Shown: in pieces, positions 37,888-46,571 of the stretch | Numbering within the stretch: position 1 is the first letter of the stretch | Layout: every line of letters starts with the position of its first letter | Source of the DNA: Chromobacterium rhizoryzae | GTDB lineage: Bacteria; Pseudomonadota; Gammaproteobacteria; Burkholderiales; Chromobacteriaceae | Direction of reading: 5' to 3' | DNA length: 64,000 bases | Assembly (NCBI RefSeq): GCF_020544465.1 | Contig: NZ_CP066126.1 | Location: 2,356,001-2,420,000 of the forward strand | Made by a program: the position numbers and the translations under genes | The notes under the pieces: model-generated | The model's database searches: none | What the model was told of the DNA's origin: nothing | The model's input: the letters and a program-made list of their open reading frames with translations, nothing else

Positions 37888-37919
37888 TGATACTTTGAGT
37901 GATACTTTAGGTGATACAT
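37888..37919. repeat. Left GTGATACTTT tandem repeats
   Basis: Three units of a 12-bp period: GTGATACTTTGA, GTGATACTTTAG, then GTGATACATA. With the preceding TTG, 37884-37908 matches 50015-50039 with one mismatch over 25 bp. They lie between the attachment core and the integrase gene, and could be integrase arm-binding sites or alternative attachment sites. A candidate ftsK promoter overlaps them on the minus strand (TTGGCA 37939-37934, 17-bp gap, TATCAC). Confidence 0.7.
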
Positions 37920-38006
37920 ACCCGTTAGTCATGTGCCAAGATGGTGATTCACGCTGAGGATACCATGGGTTAGTATTGCTGTGGATAAGTAGCAAACGGT
38001 ATCTAA

Positions 38007-39626
38007 ATGGCATTGTTGAGCATGACGACCAGCACCCCTGTTCCCGCCTACACATATATCAACCCCGATGGAGTGTATTTTTTCCAACTACGCGTACCAA
38101 AAGATATAGCAGCACTACCGGCTTCACAGAGACATGGATTGCCTTCTAGCTTGATTCGTAAAAGTTTAAAAACGCATTCGCGGGTAGAAGCCGCCAAGCG
38201 GGTGGGTGGGCTGCTTGCCCATTACCTCACTCTGTTTGATCAGGTCAGGACTGACAGCGGTCTTGTGGTGCCGCCTAGAGGTTATCAAGAACCTGTTGTT
38301 CTTAAGCAGCTTACGCTATCAGAGGCTGAGTCTATTGCTTTGAAATACCGTGAAGCAACAGAGCGCAAAGCGCTCGAAGTTGCCCGCCCATTCATGGCGT
38401 TGACCCCAAATCAAGCAGATGAGTGGAAGGTAACTGTTGATCCTGGGATGGCAAGAGAATTGACTATTAGAGGTTCACAAGAAAGTCAGCCATGTCAAGA
38501 CCTGGAGCGCTTTTATCAGCAGAATGCCATAGAAATTGATCATCCATCGAAACAGTTGGTAACAGCCCTTAGTGTCAGAACCTTAAATACGATGCTTCAG
38601 GAAGACGCTGTGACGGCCACGATTGAGCTTGCGAGGGCGAGAGAGGCGCAGCTTCCCACTAGCAAGCAAATGCCGCTACTAAGCCTTGTGAACGAGCTTG
38701 TAGCGCGTAAAAAACCAAGGCCGGACAGAGAGAGAGCATATAGGGCCGTTGCGGCAAGCTATGAAGAATACCTCAAGCGTAAGGCAATAGTTCCAGACGA
38801 CTTTGAGAGGTCCAGGTTGTTGGAGTACCGTAACGATGTGTTACGCACAAACAAGATAAGCTCATGGAACGCTTATACGGCGTCAATCATGAATATGCTG
38901 ATTAACCTTGCATTTGAGCTAGAGCTTATTTCTCGGCCATTTAGCATTCGACTGAGTGCGGATGAGGAAAAGGCTACAAGGCGAGCGTTGAAGCTTCCCA
39001 TTCATGATCAGAGTGATGAGGAGAGGAGGGCATTCACAGATCAAGAGCTTAAGGCCATTAAGAGCTTTAGAGTGTACAGGCAGCATTCAGAGTATTTGGA
39101 TTTTTTATTATTTACAGGCATGAGATGTACAGAAGCTGCGCAGCTAATGCCGTCAGATGTGATTGAGACAAAGGGGCATGGCTTGTTTGTGCGTGTTAGA
39201 GATACTGAGGGGCGAAGCGTAAAAACAGCTGCGTCTGTTCGAACAGTTCCTGTGCCCAATGGAAGTTTAACGGATTATATAAAGTCCAACATGGATAAGC
39301 AGTATCTTTTTCCACGAATCGCTCCAGATGATTGCCCGCCAGAAAAGAGGGCTAACCTTATTATTGATAAATTCAGTAGGCAAAAGCAAAGGGCCGGATT
39401 TGATAAGCAGGTTACGCTGTATAGTTTTCGCCATGCATGGAAACACAGGGCAAGAGCTGCAAGGGTTGAGGACTACCTATCCGACTATATCACCGGGCAT
39501 AGCAATAAAAACAATCAAGTCGCCATGGACTATGGGCAAGGGTTTGATACGGTATATAACCGCCTTAGAGAGGCATCTGACGCGGTGCTTCAGAAAATTA
39601 TCGAGGCAGATCAGGCCATCAACTAG
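38007..39626 (+). CDS. Tyrosine-type site-specific integrase
   Basis: A 539-aa phage-type integrase expected to insert and excise the island. The N-terminal domain begins YFFQLRVPKDIAALPAS, the pattern of the DUF6538 group. The catalytic domain shows Arg373 (TGMRCTEAAQL), a Lys near 406, His476 in YSFRHAWKHR (H-x-x-K rather than H-x-x-R, as seen in this subgroup), His498 in TGHSNKN and the nucleophile Tyr509 in VAMDYGQG. GC content is well below that of the flanking ftsK. A second in-frame ATG (residue 6) is an alternative start. Confidence 0.92.
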   Translation: MALLSMTTSTPVPAYTYINPDGVYFFQLRVPKDIAALPASQRHGLPSSLIRKSLKTHSRVEAAKRVGGLLAHYLTLFDQVRTDSGLVVPPRGYQEPVVLKQLTLSEAESIALKYREATERKALEVARPFMALTPNQADEWKVTVDPGMARELTIRGSQESQPCQDLERFYQQNAIEIDHPSKQLVTALSVRTLNTMLQEDAVTATIELARAREAQLPTSKQMPLLSLVNELVARKKPRPDRERAYRAVAASYEEYLKRKAIVPDDFERSRLLEYRNDVLRTNKISSWNAYTASIMNMLINLAFELELISRPFSIRLSADEEKATRRALKLPIHDQSDEERRAFTDQELKAIKSFRVYRQHSEYLDFLLFTGMRCTEAAQLMPSDVIETKGHGLFVRVRDTEGRSVKTAASVRTVPVPNGSLTDYIKSNMDKQYLFPRIAPDDCPPEKRANLIIDKFSRQKQRAGFDKQVTLYSFRHAWKHRARAARVEDYLSDYITGHSNKNNQVAMDYGQGFDTVYNRLREASDAVLQKIIEADQAIN

Positions 39627-39707
39627 TGACTAGCATTATTGTTGACCAAAGTGCAAGTTTTCCAAAGTGCTGGGGTTGGGGCTGCATTCCCACTAGTTGG
39701 TGTGATC

Positions 39708-39737
39708 AAGGGGGTTATTGTTTTTATCCCCCTTTTC
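39708..39737 (+). terminator. Terminator after the integrase
   Basis: AAGGGGG/CCCCCTT stem with a T-rich loop and TTTTC. A second small hairpin (TTCAGCTT/AAGCTGAA, 39736-39754) follows and may serve the convergent immunity gene. Confidence 0.65.
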
Positions 39738-39784
39738 AGCTTGGCAAGCTGAATATCACACTCGCTCATTAAATATCGAGGCTC

Positions 39785-40912
39785 TTATTGAGCACTAGCC
39801 ACCGGGCGCACGCGAATAGTAGATGTAAGCTTTTCCCAAAGAGCAACGGCCTCATCATCCGTCAAGCTTGGATGCACTTCCCCAACTGTATTTCCTGAAA
39901 CGCCCGTATTCATTGTGATTTCTACCACTGGGTGAAGTGGATCAAAGGTCGGTTTGCCTGCGTAATTGAATCTAAACTGATGATGCGACGGCGTAGAGCC
40001 ATCTTCAGGCAGTCTTGACAATATCTCGTCTCCCTCCCAGCCAGCGATAACACGCGGTCCTTTTTGAAGGGTATCAACCCTATCCCAGAGCACTCCCTTT
40101 CCCTGTGATAATGCCTGCTCCTTCCCCTCTCTTAAAGCCCATTCTAAAGTATTGGTTTCGTTATATTGTTTTGTTTTGGAGGAGGACAGAGAAAAACTTA
40201 CATCCGGAAACTCGGGAAACCGAAAGCCAATAGAAGTTTGCTCTTGGTACTTTGGCGTAGTGCCAGAAACAAAGCCTGCTTCAATACAGATTCCATCTTC
40301 TTTCGGCACTTCGTCATCGGTACTAACACTCATGCGCCCAGCAACATCTTGTAAAATGGCTACATGTTTTTTGTATAAAGTCTTGTCCAGCCTCAACCCC
40401 ATTGATGCGGAGTCATCTCGAACACCAAGTGTTGCACCTTTCGCCTTTTGCACATAGGCATTTTTCCCCAATTGAATATAGGAATAAAGATTCGCACCGT
40501 AAGTGTCATCCGTACTTTCATAACCTACAACGATCTTGCTATCCGCATTCGGGCCATCAAACACGCCAATAAGCATGGATGGCTCCGTTTGATGCTTCTC
40601 CGCTTCAATCTCCTTTGTCTTATCCCGGGCTTCAATTCGCACTTTATACCCTTCTTTAGGATATGACACTATTTCATATTCAACACTTGTCGGCCCCCAA
40701 ATGACCTGAGCACCTTTAGGGACATCTATCAAGTAGCGGCCGAAGCAGACCGGTTTGGTTTCTTTGAATAGGGCGTCAATTCTTTTTGGGGTGGCTGCCA
40801 TTGCGTACGTCCGATTACGAAGAGGGTCAGAGTAAATGCGATGGGAAATGGCAAGTACTGCAACTGCAGCACCTATGCATGCCAGTCCCTTCCAAGGGAT
40901 TCGAGTTGACAT
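39785..40912 (-). CDS. Tli4-like T6SS lipase immunity protein
   Basis: A 375-aa protein with an N-terminal hydrophobic segment (LACIGAAVAVLAIS, about residues 10-23), which predicts inner-membrane anchoring with a periplasmic body, where a lipase toxin would act. The pattern (KPVCFGRYLIDVPKGAQVIW at the start of the domain, IEAGFVSGTTPKYQEQTSIG and HPVVEITMNTGV later) resembles the Tli4 immunity family. Its ATG overlaps the lipase stop codon as TGATG, so toxin and antidote are translationally coupled. The family match is from memory; the position is strong support. Confidence 0.78.
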   Translation of the reverse strand: MSTRIPWKGLACIGAAVAVLAISHRIYSDPLRNRTYAMAATPKRIDALFKETKPVCFGRYLIDVPKGAQVIWGPTSVEYEIVSYPKEGYKVRIEARDKTKEIEAEKHQTEPSMLIGVFDGPNADSKIVVGYESTDDTYGANLYSYIQLGKNAYVQKAKGATLGVRDDSASMGLRLDKTLYKKHVAILQDVAGRMSVSTDDEVPKEDGICIEAGFVSGTTPKYQEQTSIGFRFPEFPDVSFSLSSSKTKQYNETNTLEWALREGKEQALSQGKGVLWDRVDTLQKGPRVIAGWEGDEILSRLPEDGSTPSHHQFRFNYAGKPTFDPLHPVVEITMNTGVSGNTVGEVHPSLTDDEAVALWEKLTSTIRVRPVASAQ

Positions 40913-42555
40913 CAAGCACCTTCCCATTTCATTTGCTTGGCAATTTGAACAATGCTGTATAGCGTGGATGCCAAGGCATTCTTATCCTTATAGCTGGCCT
41001 GATGCTCATAACCTGTTTGACGAAAAACCCCCTTGAACTTGCCACTATTTAGTTGGTCATCCGCTGAGCGCATCGGCACTGTTTGATCGCCAGGGTCGGC
41101 AGGGTCACGAATAAATGCAGCGATGCTTTCCGGATACATCCCTCCACTTGGCTTTGCCTGCGGATGTTGCAGCTGTAGATTACCCTTCCCAGAGTCATGC
41201 AAAATTTGCAGTGCGTCCGGATTAGTAATGGGTTTGCTGCTTTTCACTTCCCACACCACTTTTTGAAATGCTTTTCTTTTGGCATCACATCCATAGTGGG
41301 CATAACTATTGGCATGATAATACCTCGTTAGTTTTTGATGAAAATCACGAGATTGACGGAGTAGCTTTCTCGTATTTTCACCTCCCGCCAAGGGGTTTCC
41401 AGCAGGATTAATCCACTCTTCCCGTAGCATGCCCCACCACACATCAGATCGGCTATAAATTTCCTCATACGGGTCTGACTGCGGCAGCTGTTTCAATGTT
41501 TGGCCATGCGTGCTGACGATGTGTAGCCAGTTCGCGCCATAAGAAACACTTGGCAACAGCTGAAGGCCACCGGGCGCATTACCCAGTACAGCCATCACAT
41601 CAGGACCACTATTGCCCAGCACCGCCTTTTCTATCATGTTCCCACTTTCAAACCCGGCCAGCATCCGCCGATAAGCTGCGGGCGCCCCTGTAGCGGGCAT
41701 CACCCCATGTACAATCCCCAATATCTTGTCTTGCAGATTGCCATAGCTAGGATGCGCTAGCGCCCGCCCCACCAAGCCTCCCATCGAATGGGTCACTATA
41801 ATGACCTTTTCACAGCGACTGTGCTTCTGATAGCCGCTTATCAGCGCATTAATACGCTTGGCAATTAATTTGGCTGAGTCGCCATTTGATTGCAGCCAGT
41901 TGTAGCCAAAGGCATGTACAGGGAACCAGCAGCCTTTCGACGCCTGTTTGAGGTCGGCTTCAGTCAGCTTTGGAAGGCTACTTGCCGCCTGCCAGGCCCT
42001 GGGGTCCGCATCCACAATGTCCTTCCAGCCAGGCTGTAACTTGCCATTGGTGAACATTCGATTGAGCACGGTCTCGCAGGTATTCAACATTTGCCCATAG
42101 CTACTGTACATGACCTCACCCCAGCCGCGTTGGCGGGCCTCTTCCTGACTCAGGTGAGTCGCCTTTCCAGGCTTTACATTGTCATGACGATCAGCTGCGC
42201 TTTCCTTGGGGTCTCCGGTAGGGTTGGACTTAGGATCATAGATATCGACGACCGTAGCGGAGGGGTCTAGACGGAGCTGGCGTGATCGTGGAGTGTCTGC
42301 CGCTTGCATGATCGTATCGCCTTTTCGATCAGGGTTCCAAGCCACATTATTCTTTTTGTTCAGCCGCTGCTGCCTCTCCGCTGTCATCCTCAAATTACTG
42401 CCCATAATCCCCGGAATAAAGATGACGGGAATGACACGATCCGGGGCTAGATAATGATTCTGCAGGGTATCGGCTACATTTGGTGAAAGAGAGCCTTCAC
42501 TTTGCCGAATACCATTCTTGCCAATCTTGCCGTTGATAGGTTGTTGTATCGCCAT
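40912..42555 (-). CDS. T6SS lipase/phospholipase effector (GxSxG)
   Basis: A 547-aa alpha/beta hydrolase of the LCAT/PGAP1-like type. The oxyanion region is VIPVIFIPGIMGSNLR (41-56). The nucleophile Ser257 is in IVTHSMGG, the acid is Asp490 in DPGDQTVPM, and the His is His518 in GYEHQASY. It has no signal peptide, as expected for a cargo loaded on VgrG. It lies 18 bp after vgrG and overlaps the immunity gene. The likely action is hydrolysis of membrane phospholipids in a competitor's periplasm. Which Tle family it belongs to I cannot fix; Tle4 is suggested by the immunity partner. Confidence 0.85.
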   Translation of the reverse strand: MAIQQPINGKIGKNGIRQSEGSLSPNVADTLQNHYLAPDRVIPVIFIPGIMGSNLRMTAERQQRLNKKNNVAWNPDRKGDTIMQAADTPRSRQLRLDPSATVVDIYDPKSNPTGDPKESAADRHDNVKPGKATHLSQEEARQRGWGEVMYSSYGQMLNTCETVLNRMFTNGKLQPGWKDIVDADPRAWQAASSLPKLTEADLKQASKGCWFPVHAFGYNWLQSNGDSAKLIAKRINALISGYQKHSRCEKVIIVTHSMGGLVGRALAHPSYGNLQDKILGIVHGVMPATGAPAAYRRMLAGFESGNMIEKAVLGNSGPDVMAVLGNAPGGLQLLPSVSYGANWLHIVSTHGQTLKQLPQSDPYEEIYSRSDVWWGMLREEWINPAGNPLAGGENTRKLLRQSRDFHQKLTRYYHANSYAHYGCDAKRKAFQKVVWEVKSSKPITNPDALQILHDSGKGNLQLQHPQAKPSGGMYPESIAAFIRDPADPGDQTVPMRSADDQLNSGKFKGVFRQTGYEHQASYKDKNALASTLYSIVQIAKQMKWEGA

Positions 42556-42573
42556 GATGAACAGGTCTCTCTT

Positions 42574-45303
42574 TTATTGTTCGGCCAGTAGTTCGAGCTT
42601 GTAGCGCGCAAAGCCAATTTCAGATTTGACATGCTGAGCAAAGCCGGAAGCATCCGTCTTGCCGCTGAGAACGCGTCCATCTTCAAGCTTCATTCGATAT
42701 TGACGATTGGCTATCGGCTCCCCTCCGCCTTGCCAGAACAGCTGCACTTTTTGATCGTAATCGGCTTTACCGGACTTGAGGGCATTTTGCGGGCTGACGC
42801 TGGCAGGCCCATCCATGACATGACTTGCCGCATGATGGGTATTCGAGCCGGTAGTCTTGGCCGTAATGCCGCCCCCGTACTCTACACCCGCGCTCTGTGC
42901 TGTGATCTTCACTTGCGGGCCTTCGATGCTAACATCCTTCAGACCAACCAGACGCAAACGCTTGGCAGCGATAATTTCGATATCGTCGTTCTGTGCCTGA
43001 ATGCGAATGGCACCGGAGGCAGAAATCAGCTTCATGCCTAGTTGCATGACGAAGATGGATAAAGACTGACCAATCCGCATACGCAGATGCTGGCCGATAC
43101 TTTGATTGCTGTCTTTCGACGCGATCAGGTCATGCGAACTGCCGGTTGCAATGGAGATATTCGCTTCGCTCGCCACAGCAATGCCTTCCGGGGCCGTCAG
43201 CGCCAGAATGGCCTTATTGCCCCCCTTAGCATCCTTGGCGGTATTGCTGCCACCCTCCCACTGTTTAACATGATCTTTTAGCTGCTCTTGCGGCTTGGTG
43301 TCGGTTTCGTCCGCTTGATGGGCTTCAGCCTGCTTGGCTAAGGATTGGGCGATGGAGAGCGCCATCTCCAATTGGCCTATCAACTCTTCCCGGTCGAGCT
43401 GGTTGCCGCCCGCACCTTCCCGGCCATGCGCGCTGACCAGAACACCTTGAGCGGCACGAATCGCGCCTGACAAGTCTGTCCGTAGCTCGAAGCCTTGGCC
43501 GCGTGGCTCTGCTTTACCGTCTTTGCGCGGATGCGTCAAAAAGCCCTGGTTCAATTGGGTCTTGCCCGGCTCACTGGAAAGCTTGGCGCGGACTTCTCCA
43601 GGCGTATCATCAAACAGCAGTTCGCTGTAGCCGCCGCCTTGATGCTCTTTCGACTTGATGCCGGAGAGGGTCTTATTGGCGGGTAACGTGCCTGTGCCAC
43701 TGAAGTCCGGTACAGGATGGCTGCCGTTATAGAGCACGCCTGTCACTACAGGTCTATCAATGTCGCCTTCGATGAAGTCAACCAAGACTTCCTGACCGAT
43801 GCGAGGAATGAACTGATGCCCCCAACCCGCCCCCGCGCTTGGCATGACCACACGTAGCCAGCAAGACGAATTGTCATCGTGATTCGCGCCGTAGGTTGCG
43901 TGTTCTGCCGGTCTTTGCCAATGGAATTGCACTTTTATCCGGCCATGCTGATCCGTGTGAACTTCATCTTTATCAGGTCCGACCACGGTAGCGGTTTGCA
44001 CGCCCAAACTGGTTGGCTTGGCTAGCTCAGTGTGCGCGTAAGGCGGCGTTAAGGGAATGCCTCTGCGCTGCGCTTGAAAGCGAGTCGTGAACGGTGCAGG
44101 CGTAGAGTTGCCACGCTCTTTCAATACTGCATCCGTGGCCCATCCCCCAGCCAGCAAAGCAGGTGCGGCTTGACTCAAGCGGCGGGTCAGATCGGCTGGT
44201 AAGTTGTTTTGCGCTTGGAAGGTTTGCCGCGTAACGACGAATTCACGCTGTTCGCTGGAATCGAATTCATGAGCAGGGTGATCTTCCAGCCGGAACCATT
44301 GCCCTGCCATCAAACCGCGCACCGAGCCAGAACCTTCAAACTGTTTGGCCTGCAAGTCATGGGCCTGCTGCCGCAGTTGTGCATAGCGGCTGAACTGGTC
44401 CGGCGATCTGGCATAGTAAAGCGCTTGCGGGTCATAGTCCTGCAAAGTCGATTGCAAAGCCTTGCCGCTCTGACCCTGCTCAATCTGGCTTTCGTCGAGG
44501 GCGTGACCCGTTGAAACCGGCTGATAATCGTAGCTGGCGAGCGCGACATTGCCCGGTACGATCTGGCGGGCGCTGTTCCAGCCAGTCAAGCCATCCTCTT
44601 CCTCTGTGGCATCGCTACGATGGAAGCGCACACGCTCCAACGCAGCCGCAGGCAGGTTGAAGGCATCGTCAAACACCACCAGCGCCACTTGCGGACTATC
44701 GCCCTCACGATGGTCGAAGCGCCAAGAAAAACCTTCCTCGTGCATCAGGCGCACCAAGAAGTCATAGTCCGATTCGCGGTATTGAAGGCAATAGCTGCGC
44801 TGGTCTTCTTCCTTCGCCGTGACTTGTAGGGTCAGCGCTTGGACCTTTGCGAAAATGGGATTGCTGGCCTGATGTTCAGATATGACCTGCTGGATGATGT
44901 CCGGGACCGTCATGTCCTGGAACACGCGAGACGTTCGACGATGCCTTAATAAGGCAAACGGCGGCTCAATGGTCAGGCCGTACTTCGCGAATCCGCCATC
45001 CGACCCTAGCAGTTCCGCCTTGGATACCACCCCGCAACGTACCGTTTCCACGCCTTTAGCATCTTCAATCCCGATGCGTACAGGCTGCCCCAGCAGCGAC
45101 TTCAGTTCTATCGAGCCATCGGGCGACAGGCAAGTTAGCTGATAGCGGTAAGCTTCGGATACCCCTTCTTCGCCTTCCAGCGTGTACGGCAACAGTTGAT
45201 TGGCGGAGATCGTTCCCTCGCCCATGCTCAAGGTGAACAGGCGTTTGTCTTGGGTGAAAGCGGAAGCGAAGCTGGCGAGAAGGGAGCTGATGTCCATCGG
45301 CAT
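42574..45303 (-). CDS. vgrG: T6SS spike protein VgrG with C-terminal transthyretin-like extension
   Basis: A 909-aa puncturing-tip protein. The N-terminal gp27-like region (FTLSMGEGTISANQLLPYTL and LLGQPVRIGIEDAKG) is followed by the gp5 OB-fold block (TDQHGRIKVQFHWQR and SSCWLRVVMPSAGAGWGHQF, then PRIGQEVLVDFIEGD). A long DUF2345/beta-helix region follows. The last 65 or so residues (QLFWQGGGEPIANRQYRMKL, then GRVLSGKTDASGFAQHV) form a transthyretin-like adaptor, known to dock Tle effectors. The start is set at 45303 by an AACAGGAT site. A 7-bp hairpin (CACCCTC/GAGGGTG, 45325-45347) lies in its leader. Confidence 0.94.
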   Translation of the reverse strand: MPMDISSLLASFASAFTQDKRLFTLSMGEGTISANQLLPYTLEGEEGVSEAYRYQLTCLSPDGSIELKSLLGQPVRIGIEDAKGVETVRCGVVSKAELLGSDGGFAKYGLTIEPPFALLRHRRTSRVFQDMTVPDIIQQVISEHQASNPIFAKVQALTLQVTAKEEDQRSYCLQYRESDYDFLVRLMHEEGFSWRFDHREGDSPQVALVVFDDAFNLPAAALERVRFHRSDATEEEDGLTGWNSARQIVPGNVALASYDYQPVSTGHALDESQIEQGQSGKALQSTLQDYDPQALYYARSPDQFSRYAQLRQQAHDLQAKQFEGSGSVRGLMAGQWFRLEDHPAHEFDSSEQREFVVTRQTFQAQNNLPADLTRRLSQAAPALLAGGWATDAVLKERGNSTPAPFTTRFQAQRRGIPLTPPYAHTELAKPTSLGVQTATVVGPDKDEVHTDQHGRIKVQFHWQRPAEHATYGANHDDNSSCWLRVVMPSAGAGWGHQFIPRIGQEVLVDFIEGDIDRPVVTGVLYNGSHPVPDFSGTGTLPANKTLSGIKSKEHQGGGYSELLFDDTPGEVRAKLSSEPGKTQLNQGFLTHPRKDGKAEPRGQGFELRTDLSGAIRAAQGVLVSAHGREGAGGNQLDREELIGQLEMALSIAQSLAKQAEAHQADETDTKPQEQLKDHVKQWEGGSNTAKDAKGGNKAILALTAPEGIAVASEANISIATGSSHDLIASKDSNQSIGQHLRMRIGQSLSIFVMQLGMKLISASGAIRIQAQNDDIEIIAAKRLRLVGLKDVSIEGPQVKITAQSAGVEYGGGITAKTTGSNTHHAASHVMDGPASVSPQNALKSGKADYDQKVQLFWQGGGEPIANRQYRMKLEDGRVLSGKTDASGFAQHVKSEIGFARYKLELLAEQ

Positions 45304-45563
45304 ATCCTGTTGCAGAAATGGAAACACCCTCATTAGATGCGAGGGTGCTTAGCTTATTAGCGAATACGGATATAGTGCCGCGACATTTTAGAATCCGGTC
45401 AGGGGTAGAACAAGGCGCATGAGCAAGATTCGAACCGAACCTGACCTTTCTGCCAGCCAGCTGAACTTATCAGATTGGTCAGATTGCTCCCTTAGCTGGC
45501 CGAGTTCTTTGCTCGCTGGCTGGATGTTGAGTTCGCTGTCTGGTGTGACATGGAGATTTCGCC

Positions 45564-46055
45564 ATGTCCTATATCAACGCTCTGACCGTATCCGCCGCTA
45601 ACCAAACCCAGCCGATGACCAACAGCGAAGCGAGGACGCTCAGCATGAGCAGCCGCGAGATTGCCGAACTTGTGGAGAGCCGCCACGACGATGTAAAGCG
45701 CGCCATTACTCGCCTTGCTGACCGTGGCGTTATAGCACGTCCGCCAATGGCGGATATGCCCGCAAAGGTAGCGAATGGCCGCACCTATTACGAAACCGTG
45801 TACCAAGTTGGCAAGCGTGACTCTTACATTGTTGTCGCGCAGCTCTGCCCGGAATTCACAGCACGCCTTGTAGACCGCTGGCAAGAGCTTGAGGAGCAGG
45901 TTAGACAGCCTGCCGCGCCGTCCTTCCAGCTTCCGCAGACATTCGAAGACGCCTTGATCTTGGCCGGACAGGAGATGAAGCAGCGCAAGCAGTTGGAGGC
46001 CCTAACAGCATGCCATTTAATTAACACGCACCCGATTCGAATTTACACACAGTAG
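45564..46055 (+). CDS. Phage Rha-family regulator, C-terminally truncated
   Basis: A 163-aa protein whose N-terminal 110 residues match phage Rha/antirepressor proteins: LSMSSREIAELVESRHDDVK, AITRLADRGV, then TYYETVYQVGKRDSYIVVAQ and FTARLVDRWQELE. The linker TFEDALILAGQEMKQRKQLE normally leads into an antirepressor (KilAC-type) domain. Here the frame ends after an unrelated tail (ACHLINTHPIRIYTQ). A good GGAGA site precedes the ATG. Probably a remnant of a former phage or phage-like element; activity is doubtful. Confidence 0.72.
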   Translation: MSYINALTVSAANQTQPMTNSEARTLSMSSREIAELVESRHDDVKRAITRLADRGVIARPPMADMPAKVANGRTYYETVYQVGKRDSYIVVAQLCPEFTARLVDRWQELEEQVRQPAAPSFQLPQTFEDALILAGQEMKQRKQLEALTACHLINTHPIRIYTQ

Positions 46056-46184
46056 CAACGGAATACCCATCTTCGCACGCCTTCAGCCCACTCTCCCCCT
46101 AATTCTTCCGGCAATCACACAGCGCCGAAGGACGCTAAGCACCGCTGTCACAACCAACTACAATAAAAAGGAGACCATACCAAT

Positions 46185-46571
46185 ATGGCAAGACCCATCA
46201 CGATCCATGATAACCAATCCGTTCAGAACTACCTCTGTGATTATTTGACGTTTAACCGCTACATGGAGGATGAAAGCAACCCGCAGTCAATGAGAAACGC
46301 TATGAACGATATTTTTAACGGAGTATCCCGATTGGACTATGGGGGCAATACACGCCCATTGAGTGTTTCGAAGATTTTTACACTACTATCAGCAATGCCG
46401 AAGATTACCGTCAACGCTATCCAAGAGGCTACCGGCCAATCTGAAAGACATTCTCAAAGACTCGCTCAGGCATTACGAGTTGCCTCAACAGCGATTCAGA
46501 ACGCCATGATCAAAAACAACGCAACAAGTATGTTTGAAAAGAGTGAACCTGACTACCCGCATCTCAATTGA
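46185..46571 (+). CDS. Uncharacterised 128-aa island protein
   Basis: I do not recognise the family. The protein is hydrophilic and mainly helical, starting ARPITIHDNQSVQNYLCDYL, with a possible DNA-binding helix pair around VSKIFTLLSAMPKITVNAIQ and EATGQSERHSQRLAQALRVA (about residues 80-118). AAGGAGACC precedes the ATG, so it is probably translated. Beyond its stop, the +1 frame continues open from a GTG at 46543, overlapping the 3' end, for 37 codons of plausible protein (RISIDLADLSNYVNSLKRYG then WVEIVKNSFRHLYI). Either the gene has suffered a frameshift or a small overlapping gene follows. Confidence 0.6.
   Translation: MARPITIHDNQSVQNYLCDYLTFNRYMEDESNPQSMRNAMNDIFNGVSRLDYGGNTRPLSVSKIFTLLSAMPKITVNAIQEATGQSERHSQRLAQALRVASTAIQNAMIKNNATSMFEKSEPDYPHLN

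Noticed and set aside
37795..38055. An 86-codon minus-strand frame between ftsK and the integrase
   Set aside because: Covers the attachment core, tandem repeats and integrase start, and has no recognisable domain or ribosome binding site.
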